DNA of 36,032 bases from Novosphingobium sp. (GTDB taxonomy: Bacteria; Pseudomonadota; Alphaproteobacteria; Sphingomonadales; Sphingomonadaceae), in NCBI GenBank assembly GCA_004211435.1, contig SECS01000019.1:1-36032 (forward strand), written 5' to 3'. The notes under the pieces were generated by a model. It saw nothing but the letters and a program-made list of their open reading frames with translations, did no database searches and had not been told where the DNA came from. Both the position numbers and the translations under genes were made by a program. This document shows, one piece after another, positions 16,692 through 24,692 of the stretch (positions within the stretch are counted from its first letter, which is position 1; each line of letters starts with the position of its first letter).

Positions 16692-17285
16692 ATGGGAATG
16701 GGACCGAGGCATAGTTTCTGGAGCGTGTTGGGACCGGCGGAAGCTCCGAAATTCGGACCGGGTTCGCGCGCTGCACGGGGCGGCGTCAATCCGCCGGTCG
16801 CAAATTCCAGCGATGACGAGACTCAGGCCAAGGTCACCGAACTCGTCACCATCCTGGGCGAGGCCCACCGGATCGGGGTGCGCCTGCTGCAGATGTTCGC
16901 ACGCGTGCGCGATGACTCGGGGCTTTCGGGCATCGAGGTCCTGACCCTGATCGGCGTAGCCAACGCGTCGCGGCCGCCGACGGTACCGCAGATGGGCCGC
17001 TCGCTGGGCCATCCCCGACAGGTGATCCAGCGCGCCGTTCGCGTGCTCGAGGAGGAAGGGCTGGTGGAGCTTCGGCCCAATCCCGGCCACAAGCGCGCCG
17101 CGCTGCTCGTCGCGACCGAGAAGGGACGCGCGCTGGGCGGCACGATAGACGCCCAGTCGGCCGAGATCATCGCCGATCTCACCGACGGGCTCGACCTCGA
17201 CCTCGCAGACCTCGCGGCTATGAGCGACAGCCTGGTGACCTTGCGTCGCCGGATCGACGGCCGGCCTGCCGAACGGGCCGACTGA
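16692..17285 (+). CDS. MarR-family transcriptional regulator (copy 1)
   Basis: A winged-helix regulator of 197 residues with a long, poorly conserved N-terminal extension (about 45 residues). The DNA-binding part includes TVPQMGRSLGHPRQVIQRAV, and the wing includes NPGHKRAALLVATEKG. The second regulator at 18898 shares these segments closely, so the two are paralogues. MarR proteins usually repress nearby genes and release DNA on binding an aromatic or CoA-linked ligand. The gene is followed after 4 bp by the acyl-CoA synthetase, its likely target. Two in-frame ATGs exist: 16692 and 16698. AAAAGGG is better spaced for 16698. Confidence 0.88.
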   Translation: MGMGPRHSFWSVLGPAEAPKFGPGSRAARGGVNPPVANSSDDETQAKVTELVTILGEAHRIGVRLLQMFARVRDDSGLSGIEVLTLIGVANASRPPTVPQMGRSLGHPRQVIQRAVRVLEEEGLVELRPNPGHKRAALLVATEKGRALGGTIDAQSAEIIADLTDGLDLDLADLAAMSDSLVTLRRRIDGRPAERAD

Positions 17286-17289
17286 GCCG

Positions 17290-18858
17290 ATGCCGGGCTT
17301 CCATCCTTCGCACCACGCCCGGACCATTCCCGATGCTGCCGCCATGGTCATCGCCGATACGGGCGAGGTTCTGACCTACCGTCAGCTCGATGAAGGCTCG
17401 AACCGTTTCGCGCAGTTCCTGCGCTCGCTGGGGCTCCAGCCCGGCGATCGCATCGCGCTGATGCTACGCAATTCGCCGGCTTTCCCGATCGCCTATTGGG
17501 GCGCGACGCGCTGCGGTGTGTTCGTCACCTTGCTCTCGACCCATCTCAAGCCGGCCGAGGCGGCCTATATCCTCGGCGATTCCGCGTCGCAGGTGCTCGT
17601 GCTCTCGGCTTCGCTCGGCGAGACGCCGCGCGTGCTGGCCCGAGAGCGCGAGACGCTGATCCCGGGTGTGGCGACCCTCCTCTATGCCGATGACGAGCCG
17701 ATCGAAGGCGCCGGCTCGCTGCGCAACGCGCTCGCGGGAATGCCGCCGGTGCCGGTGGCCGACGAGATTTCCGGCTTTCACATGATCTATTCGAGCGGCA
17801 CGACCGGGCGGCCCAAGGGCATCGTCCTGCCATTCACGCCAGGGCCGATCGACGAGTTCAATGCGCTCGAAGGCGGCATGTCGCGTTATCACGAGATGGA
17901 CCCGCTCGTGTATCTGAACGTTGGCCCGCTCTACCACGGCGCGCCGCTCTCGTGCATGATCGTGGCGCAGCGCCTCGGCGGCACTTTCGTCACCCAGCGC
18001 AAGTTCGATGCCGAAGGCGTGCTCGCGGCGATCGAGAGATATGGCGTCACGGCCGCGCAGTTCGTGCCGACCATGTTCGTGCGCATGCTGGCGCTGCCCG
18101 ATGCGGTGCGGGCCGGCTACGACCTGTCGACCTTGCAGATCGCCATCCATGCCGCAGCGCCGTGCCCGGTCGAGATCAAGCGCCAGATGATCGCCTGGTT
18201 GGGACCGATCATCCTGGAATATTACGGCAGCACCGAGGGTGTCGGCGCCACTGCGATCAGCGCGGAGGAATGGCTGTGCAAGCCCGGCTCGGTCGGGCGG
18301 TCCTCGCTCGGCCCGATCCACATCTGCGACGAAGAGGGCGAAGAATTGCCCGCGGGTGAGCCGGGTCTGATCTGGTTCGAGGCGCTGCCCGGGCGCGGTG
18401 TGAGCTATCTCAACGACGCGGCCAAAACCCGGGCCGCGACCCATCCACGCCACGCCGACTGGTTCTCCGTCGGCGACATCGGCCGGCTCGACGCGGACGG
18501 CTATCTTTTCCTGACCGACCGCAAGGACTTCATGATCATCTCGGGCGGGGTGAACATCTATCCGCAGGCGATCGAGGACTGTCTGATCGTGCATCCCAAG
18601 GTGCTCGACGTCGCGGTGATCGGCGTTGCCGATCCCGAATACGGCGAGGCGGTGAAGGCGATCGTCCAGCCCAAGGACTGGGCGGAGGCAGGGCCCGCGC
18701 TCGAGGCCGAATTGCGCGACTGGGTCAAGAACCGCATATCGAAAGTGACGCAGCCCAAGACCTACGAATTCGTCGAGGAGCTGCCGCGTATACCTTCGGG
18801 CAAGCTGGCCAAGCACGAACTCCGCAAGCTCTACGGCAATCCGGTGGCGGTGGTGTAA
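17290..18858 (+). CDS. Acyl-CoA synthetase (AMP-binding family)
   Basis: An ANL-superfamily ligase of 522 residues that activates a carboxylic acid to its CoA thioester through an acyl-adenylate. The P-loop motif is YSSGTTGRPKG at 167-177. EYYGSTEG (A5 motif) comes next, then the hinge-region DRKDFMIISGGVNIYP, and the C-terminal PSGKLAKHEL with the catalytic lysine. The substrate is not evident; medium-chain, cyclic or aromatic acids are all possible. It starts 4 bp after the MarR gene, so is co-transcribed with it. A second MarR and then the phosphotransferase/dehydrogenase genes follow, suggesting this enzyme feeds them. Confidence 0.93.
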   Translation: MPGFHPSHHARTIPDAAAMVIADTGEVLTYRQLDEGSNRFAQFLRSLGLQPGDRIALMLRNSPAFPIAYWGATRCGVFVTLLSTHLKPAEAAYILGDSASQVLVLSASLGETPRVLARERETLIPGVATLLYADDEPIEGAGSLRNALAGMPPVPVADEISGFHMIYSSGTTGRPKGIVLPFTPGPIDEFNALEGGMSRYHEMDPLVYLNVGPLYHGAPLSCMIVAQRLGGTFVTQRKFDAEGVLAAIERYGVTAAQFVPTMFVRMLALPDAVRAGYDLSTLQIAIHAAAPCPVEIKRQMIAWLGPIILEYYGSTEGVGATAISAEEWLCKPGSVGRSSLGPIHICDEEGEELPAGEPGLIWFEALPGRGVSYLNDAAKTRAATHPRHADWFSVGDIGRLDADGYLFLTDRKDFMIISGGVNIYPQAIEDCLIVHPKVLDVAVIGVADPEYGEAVKAIVQPKDWAEAGPALEAELRDWVKNRISKVTQPKTYEFVEELPRIPSGKLAKHELRKLYGNPVAVV

Positions 18859-18887
18859 TTCCCCGCCCCCGGACGAGAGGAATAAAT

Positions 18888-18903
18888 TGACACGATCATG
18901 TCA
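18888..18903. promoter_or_regulatory. Near-perfect palindrome over start of second MarR gene
   Basis: TGACACGATCATGTCA is a 16-bp dyad with TGACA/TGTCA arms and a central GATC; only one symmetric base pair breaks the symmetry. It covers the ATG at 18898-18900. GACACGATC recurs 19 bp downstream (18908-18916). A MarR autoregulatory operator is the simplest reading. Confidence 0.5.
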
Positions 18904-19392
18904 AACCGACACGATCGGAGCATGCATGGCAAATTCGATTCCCGACATCCGCTGGTGGGCCTCTCGGACGAGCTGATCCGGCTCAACGGCCGTCTCAAAG
19001 GAATGTTCGCTGGCGCGCGCCGGTCCGAAGGACTTGGCGATTCCGAGCTGACGGTACTCAACGCCGTGGTCGAGGCCGATCGCGCGCCGACCGTGCCGCA
19101 GATCGGCCGTTCGCTCGGCCAACCGCGCCAGATCGTCCAGCGCGCGGCCAATTCGCTGATCGAGGACGGTTTGATCGAGGTCGAGCCCAATCCCGACCAC
19201 AAGCGCGCGGTGCTGCTGCGCGCGACCGAGCAGGGCGTGGCGCTCAAGCGCGAGATCGACGCGCGCGCCGATGCCATCGCCGAGGAGATCGCCGGCAGTC
19301 TCGACGCCGATCTCGTCCGGCGCGCGGCCGGCCTGCTCCACGACATCCGCAAGGAACTCGAAGCGCGGCTACGGACGGGGGAGAGCAAATGA
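18898..19392 (+). CDS. MarR-family transcriptional regulator (copy 2)
   Basis: A 164-residue winged-helix regulator, paralogous to the one at 16692. It shares TVPQIGRSLGQPRQIVQRAA in the recognition-helix region and NPDHKRAVLLRATEQG in the wing. It lacks the long N-terminal extension of copy 1. The ATG at 18898 lies inside a palindrome; an in-frame ATG at 18922 is an alternative start and would place the palindrome fully upstream. Its stop overlaps the phosphotransferase ATG (ATGA at 19389-19392), so it is translationally coupled to the catabolic genes it probably controls. Confidence 0.88.
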   Translation: MSNRHDRSMHGKFDSRHPLVGLSDELIRLNGRLKGMFAGARRSEGLGDSELTVLNAVVEADRAPTVPQIGRSLGQPRQIVQRAANSLIEDGLIEVEPNPDHKRAVLLRATEQGVALKREIDARADAIAEEIAGSLDADLVRRAAGLLHDIRKELEARLRTGESK

Positions 19393-20465
19393 CCAGCATG
19401 ACCTACGATCTCGACGAGCTGGCCCCCAAAGGGCCGCTGACCGAATGGCTCGACGCGCATGTGCCCGAGCTCGGCAAGGGGCCGCTCGAGACCTCGGTGC
19501 TCAGCGGCGGCACATCGAACGTCGTGCTGACGCTCAGCCGCGGCGAAGAGCCGATGGTCATGCGCCGTCCGCCGGCGGTGCCGCCGCCGGGCGCGGAGAA
19601 GGGCGTCCTGCGCGAGGCGCGGATCCTAACCGCGCTCGGTCAGACCGAGGTGCCGCATCCGCGCTGCTACGGCGCCTGCGAGGACGTCTCGGTCGCGGGC
19701 GCACCGTTCTATGTCATGGAGAAGGTGCGGGGCTGGGCGCCGAACCTGCGCGACGAGAAGATCTGGAACGAGCCGCCGTTCGACACGATGCCCTACGAAT
19801 ACGGCATTCCCTTCGCGATCGTCGACGGGCTGATCGCGCTGGCCAATGTCGATTACGAAGCGATCGGGCTTGGCGACTATGGCAAGCCGGGCAAGTTCCT
19901 CGAACGCCAGGTCGACCGCTGGTCGGGCCAGCTCGCGAGCTACAAGGAGCGCTACGGCTACGCAGGCCGCCATCTCGAGGGCTATGCCGAGACCGAGGAA
20001 TGGCTGCGCCAGGCCACGCTGCCCCAGGAAGTGCGCGGCATCATCCACGGCGACGTCGGCACACCCAACATGATGTTCCGTCACGGCCCGCCGGCGCGGC
20101 TCGCGGCGATGATCGACTGGGAGCTCTCGACGATCGGCGATCCGATGATCGACATGGGCTGGTTCACCGGCGGCATGCGCGACGAGGACTATCCCGAAAA
20201 GGAGTTCCCGACCGCGCTCAACAACCCGGCGAACTTCCCCACCAAGCAGGAACTGGCGCGCTACTACTGCGCGGGCACGGGCCGGGACATTCGCGATTTC
20301 GAGTGGTTCTCGCTGCTGGCCAAGTTCAAGTCGGGCTGCCTGCTCGAGTACAAGGTGGCGCAGGCCGAGGCGGGAATCCTGCCCAAAGAAACCGGCCGCT
20401 TCTTCGCGCGGATCGTCGAGAACGTGTTCAAGGAAACCAAGGCGCAGATCGCGCGGATGCAATAA
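19389..20465 (+). CDS. APH-type phosphotransferase, LvaA/ACAD11-kinase-like
   Basis: A 358-residue aminoglycoside-phosphotransferase-fold kinase. The catalytic loop HGDVGTPN is at 220-227 and the metal-binding IDWE has D243. The substrate-side sequence LSGGTSNVVLTL (38-49) replaces the usual nucleotide loop. This subfamily accompanies acyl-CoA dehydrogenases and forms the N-terminal half of animal ACAD10/11. In the levulinate pathway the homologous LvaA phosphorylates 4-hydroxyvaleryl-CoA. Here the dehydrogenase gene follows after 134 bp. I infer that it phosphorylates a hydroxyacyl-CoA rather than an antibiotic. The small LvaB partner is not visible nearby. Confidence 0.88.
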   Translation: MTSMTYDLDELAPKGPLTEWLDAHVPELGKGPLETSVLSGGTSNVVLTLSRGEEPMVMRRPPAVPPPGAEKGVLREARILTALGQTEVPHPRCYGACEDVSVAGAPFYVMEKVRGWAPNLRDEKIWNEPPFDTMPYEYGIPFAIVDGLIALANVDYEAIGLGDYGKPGKFLERQVDRWSGQLASYKERYGYAGRHLEGYAETEEWLRQATLPQEVRGIIHGDVGTPNMMFRHGPPARLAAMIDWELSTIGDPMIDMGWFTGGMRDEDYPEKEFPTALNNPANFPTKQELARYYCAGTGRDIRDFEWFSLLAKFKSGCLLEYKVAQAEAGILPKETGRFFARIVENVFKETKAQIARMQ

Positions 20466-20485
20466 CCGCAGCGCCACACATCCAT

Positions 20486-20576
20486 CGTCATGCTGAACGT
20501 GTTTCAGCATCCATCTCTCCGCTGGCCCGACCTGAGCTGGACGAGAAATGGACCCTGAAGCACGTTCAGGGTGACG
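20486..20576. repeat. 91-bp palindromic intergenic repeat (REP/MITE-like)
   Basis: Outer arms of 28 bp (20486-20513 and 20549-20576) are imperfect inverted copies. Each arm also contains its own perfect 7-bp stem (TGCTGAA/TTCAGCA and CCCTGAA/TTCAGGG). Short elements of this 'TCATGCTGAAC...GTTCAGGGTGACG' look are common between genes in sphingomonads. It sits inside the operon, between the kinase and dehydrogenase genes, just before the latter's ribosome-binding site. Confidence 0.8.
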
Positions 20577-20599
20577 GCTCATTTTCAAGGAGAGGTCAG

Positions 20600-21922
20600 A
20601 TGATCGATTTCAGCATCGAACCCGAATTCCAGGCCAAGCTCGACTGGATGAACGCGTTCGTCCGCGAGGAATGCGAGACGATGGACCTGCTCTGGCCCGA
20701 GATGGGCGCCAATTTCGAGACGCACCGCGCCGACGCGCGCCGGCACCTCAAGCCGCTGCAGGACCAGGTCAAGGCGCAGGGCCTCTGGGCCTGCCACCTC
20801 GGGCCGCATCTCGGCGGGCCCGGTTATGGCCAGGTCAAGCTGGGACTGATGAACGAGATCATCGGCCGCTCGTCCTGGGCGCCGACCGTGTTCGGCACGG
20901 CCGCACCCGATACCGGCAATGCCGAAATCCTCGCAATGTTCGGCACGCCCGAGCAGAAGCAGAAGTACCTAGGCCCGCTGATGGACGGCGACATCGTCTC
21001 GTGCTTCTCGATGACCGAGCCGCAGGGCGGCGCCGATCCCGGCGAGTTCACGTGCAAGGCGACCCTGGTCAAGAACGACAAGGGCGAGGACGTGTGGGAG
21101 ATCGAGGGCGAGAAATGGTTCTCGTCGAACGCCAAGCTGGCGACCTTCCTGCTCGTGATCTGCGTTACCGATCCCGACAAGCCGCTGACCGAGCGCATGT
21201 CGATGTTCATCGTCCCCACCGACACGCCCGGCATCAACATCTTGCGCAATGTCGCGATCGCCGGCGACCGCGATCCCGAGAACGGCCACCACGCGCACAT
21301 CCGCTATGAAAAGGTGCGCGTGCCGTTCGACCATATGCTCGGCGAGCGCGGCGGCGGCTTCAAGGTGGCGCAGGCGCGGCTCGGCGGTGGGCGCATCCAC
21401 CACGCCATGCGCACGGTCGGCATCTGCAACCGCGCGCTGGAGATGATGCTCGAACGCGTGGTCTCGCGCCGCACGCGCGGCCGCACGCTCGGCGATCACC
21501 AGATGGTACAGGACAAGATCGCCTCGTCGATCGTCGAGCTCGAGGCCTTCCGCCTGCTCGTGCTCAAGACCGCCTGGATCATCGACGAGGTCGAGGAAGG
21601 GCGCCTGCCGCACGGATCGGCGCGCAACCATATCGGCATGTGCAAGATCGGCCTGGTGAAGATCTACCACGACGTCGTCGGTCGCAGCCTCGAACTGCAC
21701 GGCTCGTTGGGCATCAGCCTCGATCTGCCGCTGGCCAAGTGGTACGGTGGGCACATGTCGCTGGCCTTCGCCGACGGGCCGACCGACGTGCACAAGTCGC
21801 AGCTGGCGCGCGCCTACATGAAGAAGGCCAAGCCCGTGGACGGCATTTTCCCGAGCGAGCACATTCCGACACGTACCGCGGCGGCGCTGGCACGCTATCC
21901 GAATGCGCGGGACGCCAAGTGA
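20600..21922 (+). CDS. Acyl-CoA dehydrogenase, ACAD10/11 (LvaC)-like
   Basis: A FAD-dependent acyl-CoA dehydrogenase-fold protein of 440 residues. The central beta domain shows CFSMTEPQGGADP and the KWFSSNAKLATF flavin-binding strand. The C-terminal helical domain has RTRGRTLGDHQMVQDKIA and LHGSLGISLDLPLAKWY. At the place where medium-chain enzymes have the catalytic glutamate (YEGT), this protein has ADGPTDVH (391-398, D392), as in ACAD11-like proteins. With the kinase next door it may remove phosphate from a 4-phosphoacyl-CoA rather than simply dehydrogenate. AGGAGAGGTCAG precedes the ATG. Its stop overlaps the next ATG by one base. Confidence 0.92.
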   Translation: MIDFSIEPEFQAKLDWMNAFVREECETMDLLWPEMGANFETHRADARRHLKPLQDQVKAQGLWACHLGPHLGGPGYGQVKLGLMNEIIGRSSWAPTVFGTAAPDTGNAEILAMFGTPEQKQKYLGPLMDGDIVSCFSMTEPQGGADPGEFTCKATLVKNDKGEDVWEIEGEKWFSSNAKLATFLLVICVTDPDKPLTERMSMFIVPTDTPGINILRNVAIAGDRDPENGHHAHIRYEKVRVPFDHMLGERGGGFKVAQARLGGGRIHHAMRTVGICNRALEMMLERVVSRRTRGRTLGDHQMVQDKIASSIVELEAFRLLVLKTAWIIDEVEEGRLPHGSARNHIGMCKIGLVKIYHDVVGRSLELHGSLGISLDLPLAKWYGGHMSLAFADGPTDVHKSQLARAYMKKAKPVDGIFPSEHIPTRTAAALARYPNARDAK

Positions 21923-22662
21923 TGGACCCGCTGTTCGACTTTACCGGCAAGGTCGCGCTCGTCACCGGCGGTTCGCGCGGGCTCGGCTACCAGATGGTCA
22001 GGGCCTTCGCCGAGCGCGGCGCCGACGTCATCATCGCCAGCCGCAAGCTCGAGAACTGCGAGGCCGTCGCCGAGGAAGTTCGTGCGCTGGGCCGCAAGGC
22101 GCTGGCGGTGTCCGCCCACGTCGGCCGCTGGGCCGAGTGCGATCGGCTGATCGAGGAGGCCTATGCCGCGTTCGGGCGTGTGGATATCCTTGTGAACAAC
22201 GCCGGCATGAGCCCGCGCAGCCCGAGCCACGAGGTTTCGGAGGCCTTGTTCGATTCCGTCGTGAACCTCAACTTCAAGGGGCCGTTCCGCCTCGCCAGCC
22301 AGGTCGCGCATCGCATGAAGCAGGCAGGCGGCGGCTGCATCATCAACGTGACCTCGTCGGGCTCGCTGATGCCTCTGCCCGAGACCGTCCCTTACGGTTC
22401 TTCGAAGGCCGCGCTCAATGCCATGTCGAAGAGCCTGGCCTGGGAATATGCGCCCGAGGTGCGGATCAACACGCTGTCGCCGGGGGCCTTCCGCACTGAC
22501 ATTGTCGAGGCCTGGCCCGACAAGGGGCAGGGGCCGATAGCCATCCCGCGCGGCCATGCTGCCAATCCCGAGGAGATCGTCACCGCTGCGCTGTTCCTGG
22601 CGAGCCCGGCTTCGGTCAACGTCACCGGCTCGCTGGTGCGCTGCGATGGAGGACAGCACTGA
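21922..22662 (+). CDS. Short-chain dehydrogenase/reductase (SDR)
   Basis: A classical SDR of 246 residues, with TGGSRGLG near residue 15, NNAG, the serine in TSSGSL and the catalytic YGSSK. An SRK sequence follows the second strand (IIASRKLENC), which suits NADP(H). In an lva-like scheme this would be the ketoacyl-CoA reductase (LvaD role) or the 3-hydroxyacyl-CoA dehydrogenase. It overlaps the dehydrogenase stop by 1 base and its own TGA overlaps the following gene's ATG (TGATG), so three genes are tightly coupled. Confidence 0.92.
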   Translation: MDPLFDFTGKVALVTGGSRGLGYQMVRAFAERGADVIIASRKLENCEAVAEEVRALGRKALAVSAHVGRWAECDRLIEEAYAAFGRVDILVNNAGMSPRSPSHEVSEALFDSVVNLNFKGPFRLASQVAHRMKQAGGGCIINVTSSGSLMPLPETVPYGSSKAALNAMSKSLAWEYAPEVRINTLSPGAFRTDIVEAWPDKGQGPIAIPRGHAANPEEIVTAALFLASPASVNVTGSLVRCDGGQH

Positions 22663-23642
22663 TGCCCCGCGCGATTATCGCCGACGCGTTCGGCCCGCCC
22701 GAAGTCTACGAAATCCGCGAGCATCTGACGTCCGAGCCCGGCCCTGGACAAATCCGCGTCGCGGTGAAGGCGATCGGCATTTCCTACGTCGATGTGCTCA
22801 CCGCCGCGGGCAAGTACCAGGTCACGCCGCCTTTGCCCTTCATTCCTGGCAGCGAATGCGCGGGGGTTGTCGAGGCCGTAGGCGAGGGCGTCACCCACCT
22901 GGCCGTCGGCGACCGCGTCATGGGCTCGAGCTTCGGCGGCATCTTCGTCGAGCAGGGCACTTTCCGCGCCTCGAGCTTCAACAAGGTGCCCGATGCGCTG
23001 AGCCTGGAGCAAGCCGCGGTATTTCCGCCAAGCTACACCACCGCCTTTCACGCGCTCAGCGATCGCGGGCGGCTGCAGTCGGGCGAGACCCTGCTCGTGC
23101 TCGGCGCGGCCGGAGCGACTGGCGTGGCCGCGATCCAGACCGGCAAGGCGCTCGGCGCGCGGGTGATCGCTTCGGCTTCAAGCGAAGAGAAGCGTGAGCT
23201 CTGCCGCGAGGCGGGCGCCGATGCCGTGGTCAACACGCGCAGCGAGGACTGGCGCGGCGAGGTCAAGGCGGCGGCCGGCGGGCGCGGAACCGTCGACGTC
23301 GTGTTCGATCCGGTCGGCGGCGACATGACCGATCCGGCCTTCCGCACGCTGGGCTACGACGGGCGTTATCTGGTGATCGGATTCACCGGCGGGATTTCGG
23401 CGCTCAAGACCAACCTGCCGCTGGTCAAGACCGCGAGCCTGATCGGCGTCCAACTCCGCGCCTTCGGCGAGGCCGAGCCGGCCAAGGCCCAGGCCAACTT
23501 CGCCAAGGTTCTCGAGATCGCTGCGACGGGCGCGCTCAAGCCTGCGATCGGCCAGGTCTACGCCTTCGACGATTTTCGCGCGGCAATGAACGCCGCCTTC
23601 AAGGGCGAAGGCGCGGGGCGTGTGGTAATGAGAGTCGGCTGA
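22662..23642 (+). CDS. Quinone oxidoreductase-like MDR protein (NADPH-dependent)
   Basis: A zinc-free medium-chain dehydrogenase/reductase of 326 residues. The GroES-like N-terminal half includes PLPFIPGSECAGVVEAVGEG. The Rossmann half has LGAAGATGVAAIQTGKALGA (about 147-166). Structural-zinc cysteines are absent, as in the QorA/enoyl reductase subgroup. Likely reactions are reduction of a quinone or of an alpha,beta-unsaturated carbonyl or enoyl thioester. It is the last gene of the MarR-kinase-dehydrogenase operon. Its stop abuts the stop of the convergent AraC gene with no intergenic base, leaving no room for a terminator. Confidence 0.9.
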   Translation: MPRAIIADAFGPPEVYEIREHLTSEPGPGQIRVAVKAIGISYVDVLTAAGKYQVTPPLPFIPGSECAGVVEAVGEGVTHLAVGDRVMGSSFGGIFVEQGTFRASSFNKVPDALSLEQAAVFPPSYTTAFHALSDRGRLQSGETLLVLGAAGATGVAAIQTGKALGARVIASASSEEKRELCREAGADAVVNTRSEDWRGEVKAAAGGRGTVDVVFDPVGGDMTDPAFRTLGYDGRYLVIGFTGGISALKTNLPLVKTASLIGVQLRAFGEAEPAKAQANFAKVLEIAATGALKPAIGQVYAFDDFRAAMNAAFKGEGAGRVVMRVG

Positions 23643-24692
23643 TCAACAGGCCGCGCGGAACTGTTGCGGGGTCAGCCCGGTCCAGCGCTTGAAGGCGCGA
23701 CCGAAGCTGGTCTGCTCGCCATAACCCAGGCGATCGGCGATCTCGTCGAGTGTGAGCTGGCGCTGCGCGAGGTGCGACTTGGCGAGCTTGGCGCGCTGGC
23801 CCTCGACCAGTTCGGAGAACTTGGCGCCTTCGCCCGCGAGCTTGGCCTGCAGGGTGCGCACAGAAGTGCCGATCTTGTCGGCGCAGCGCTCGATCGTGCA
23901 ATTCCCCGAGGCCAGCGAGCCACGAATGTAGCTTTCGACGCGGTCGATGATCGACTGGCTGTGCGAGGACTTCACGGTCTGGAGATAGGAACCGAGCAGG
24001 CGGAACAGCACGCGGTTGGCGCTGGGCACGACCTGATCGAGCGTATGCACGGGAAAGGCGATGGCGTTGTGCCGGCTGTGCGAGATGACCTTGCAGCCGA
24101 GCACGCGCTCGAGCTCGGGCAGATCGCTGGCGCGGGTGTCGGCCGAGAGGCTGATCCACGAAGGCTTGAAGCCTGGACCGCCCATCGCCTGGAGCAGCTT
24201 CACGTTGAGCATCGCCGCCTGGTAATTGGCCTGGTCGTTGACGCCGATGTCGGTGTTGACCAGCCAGGCGAGTTCGGCGGTCTCTCGCCCCTCGATCAGC
24301 ACGACCTCGCAATCGGGCGCGTGGACCACGGGCAGGAAGTCGATCAGGCAGCGGATGCCCGCGCGCACGGTGGGCGCGGCGCGGCAGAGCGCGGTGACGC
24401 AGCCGAACACCTCGGGATCCTGCGCGATCGCGATGTGCAGGCCGAACAGCGGATCGTCGAACAGCGAGCTGCAGTATTCGAGCGTGTCGGCGAGCTGCTG
24501 CGGCGCGATCAGGCTTTCGGGATCGGTCAGCACGCGCGCTTCCATGCCGTAGCGTTCGACGATGCCGCGCGCGTCGCGGCCGCGCTGGCGCGCGACATCG
24601 GCGAGCCCGCTGAAATTGGCGGCCCGGCACTGGCCGCCGCCCGGCGCTATGTCGAGCGGCCCGTCGAGGCTGAAGAAGCTTTCCTGACCCAT
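23643..24692 (-). CDS. AraC-family regulator with AraC_binding_2/arabinose-type N-domain
   Basis: A 349-residue regulator. The N-terminal about 220 residues match the long ligand-binding domain found in OruR/FeaR-like AraC proteins, such as IAQDPEVFGCVTALCRAAPT near 108-127. The C-terminal HTH (about 245-345) includes CADKIGTSVRTLQAKLAGEG and IADRLGYGEQTSFGRAFKRW. It is convergent with the catabolic operon and divergent from a second AraC gene 361 bp away. It may sense an acid or CoA substrate of the neighbouring genes. ATG 24690-24692 has GGGAG about 10 bases upstream. Confidence 0.9.
   Translation of the reverse strand: MGQESFFSLDGPLDIAPGGGQCRAANFSGLADVARQRGRDARGIVERYGMEARVLTDPESLIAPQQLADTLEYCSSLFDDPLFGLHIAIAQDPEVFGCVTALCRAAPTVRAGIRCLIDFLPVVHAPDCEVVLIEGRETAELAWLVNTDIGVNDQANYQAAMLNVKLLQAMGGPGFKPSWISLSADTRASDLPELERVLGCKVISHSRHNAIAFPVHTLDQVVPSANRVLFRLLGSYLQTVKSSHSQSIIDRVESYIRGSLASGNCTIERCADKIGTSVRTLQAKLAGEGAKFSELVEGQRAKLAKSHLAQRQLTLDEIADRLGYGEQTSFGRAFKRWTGLTPQQFRAAC

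Noticed and set aside
19389..20465. Aminoglycoside resistance kinase
   Set aside because: The fold is APH-like, but the operon context and the ACAD-linked subfamily point to acyl-CoA metabolism.
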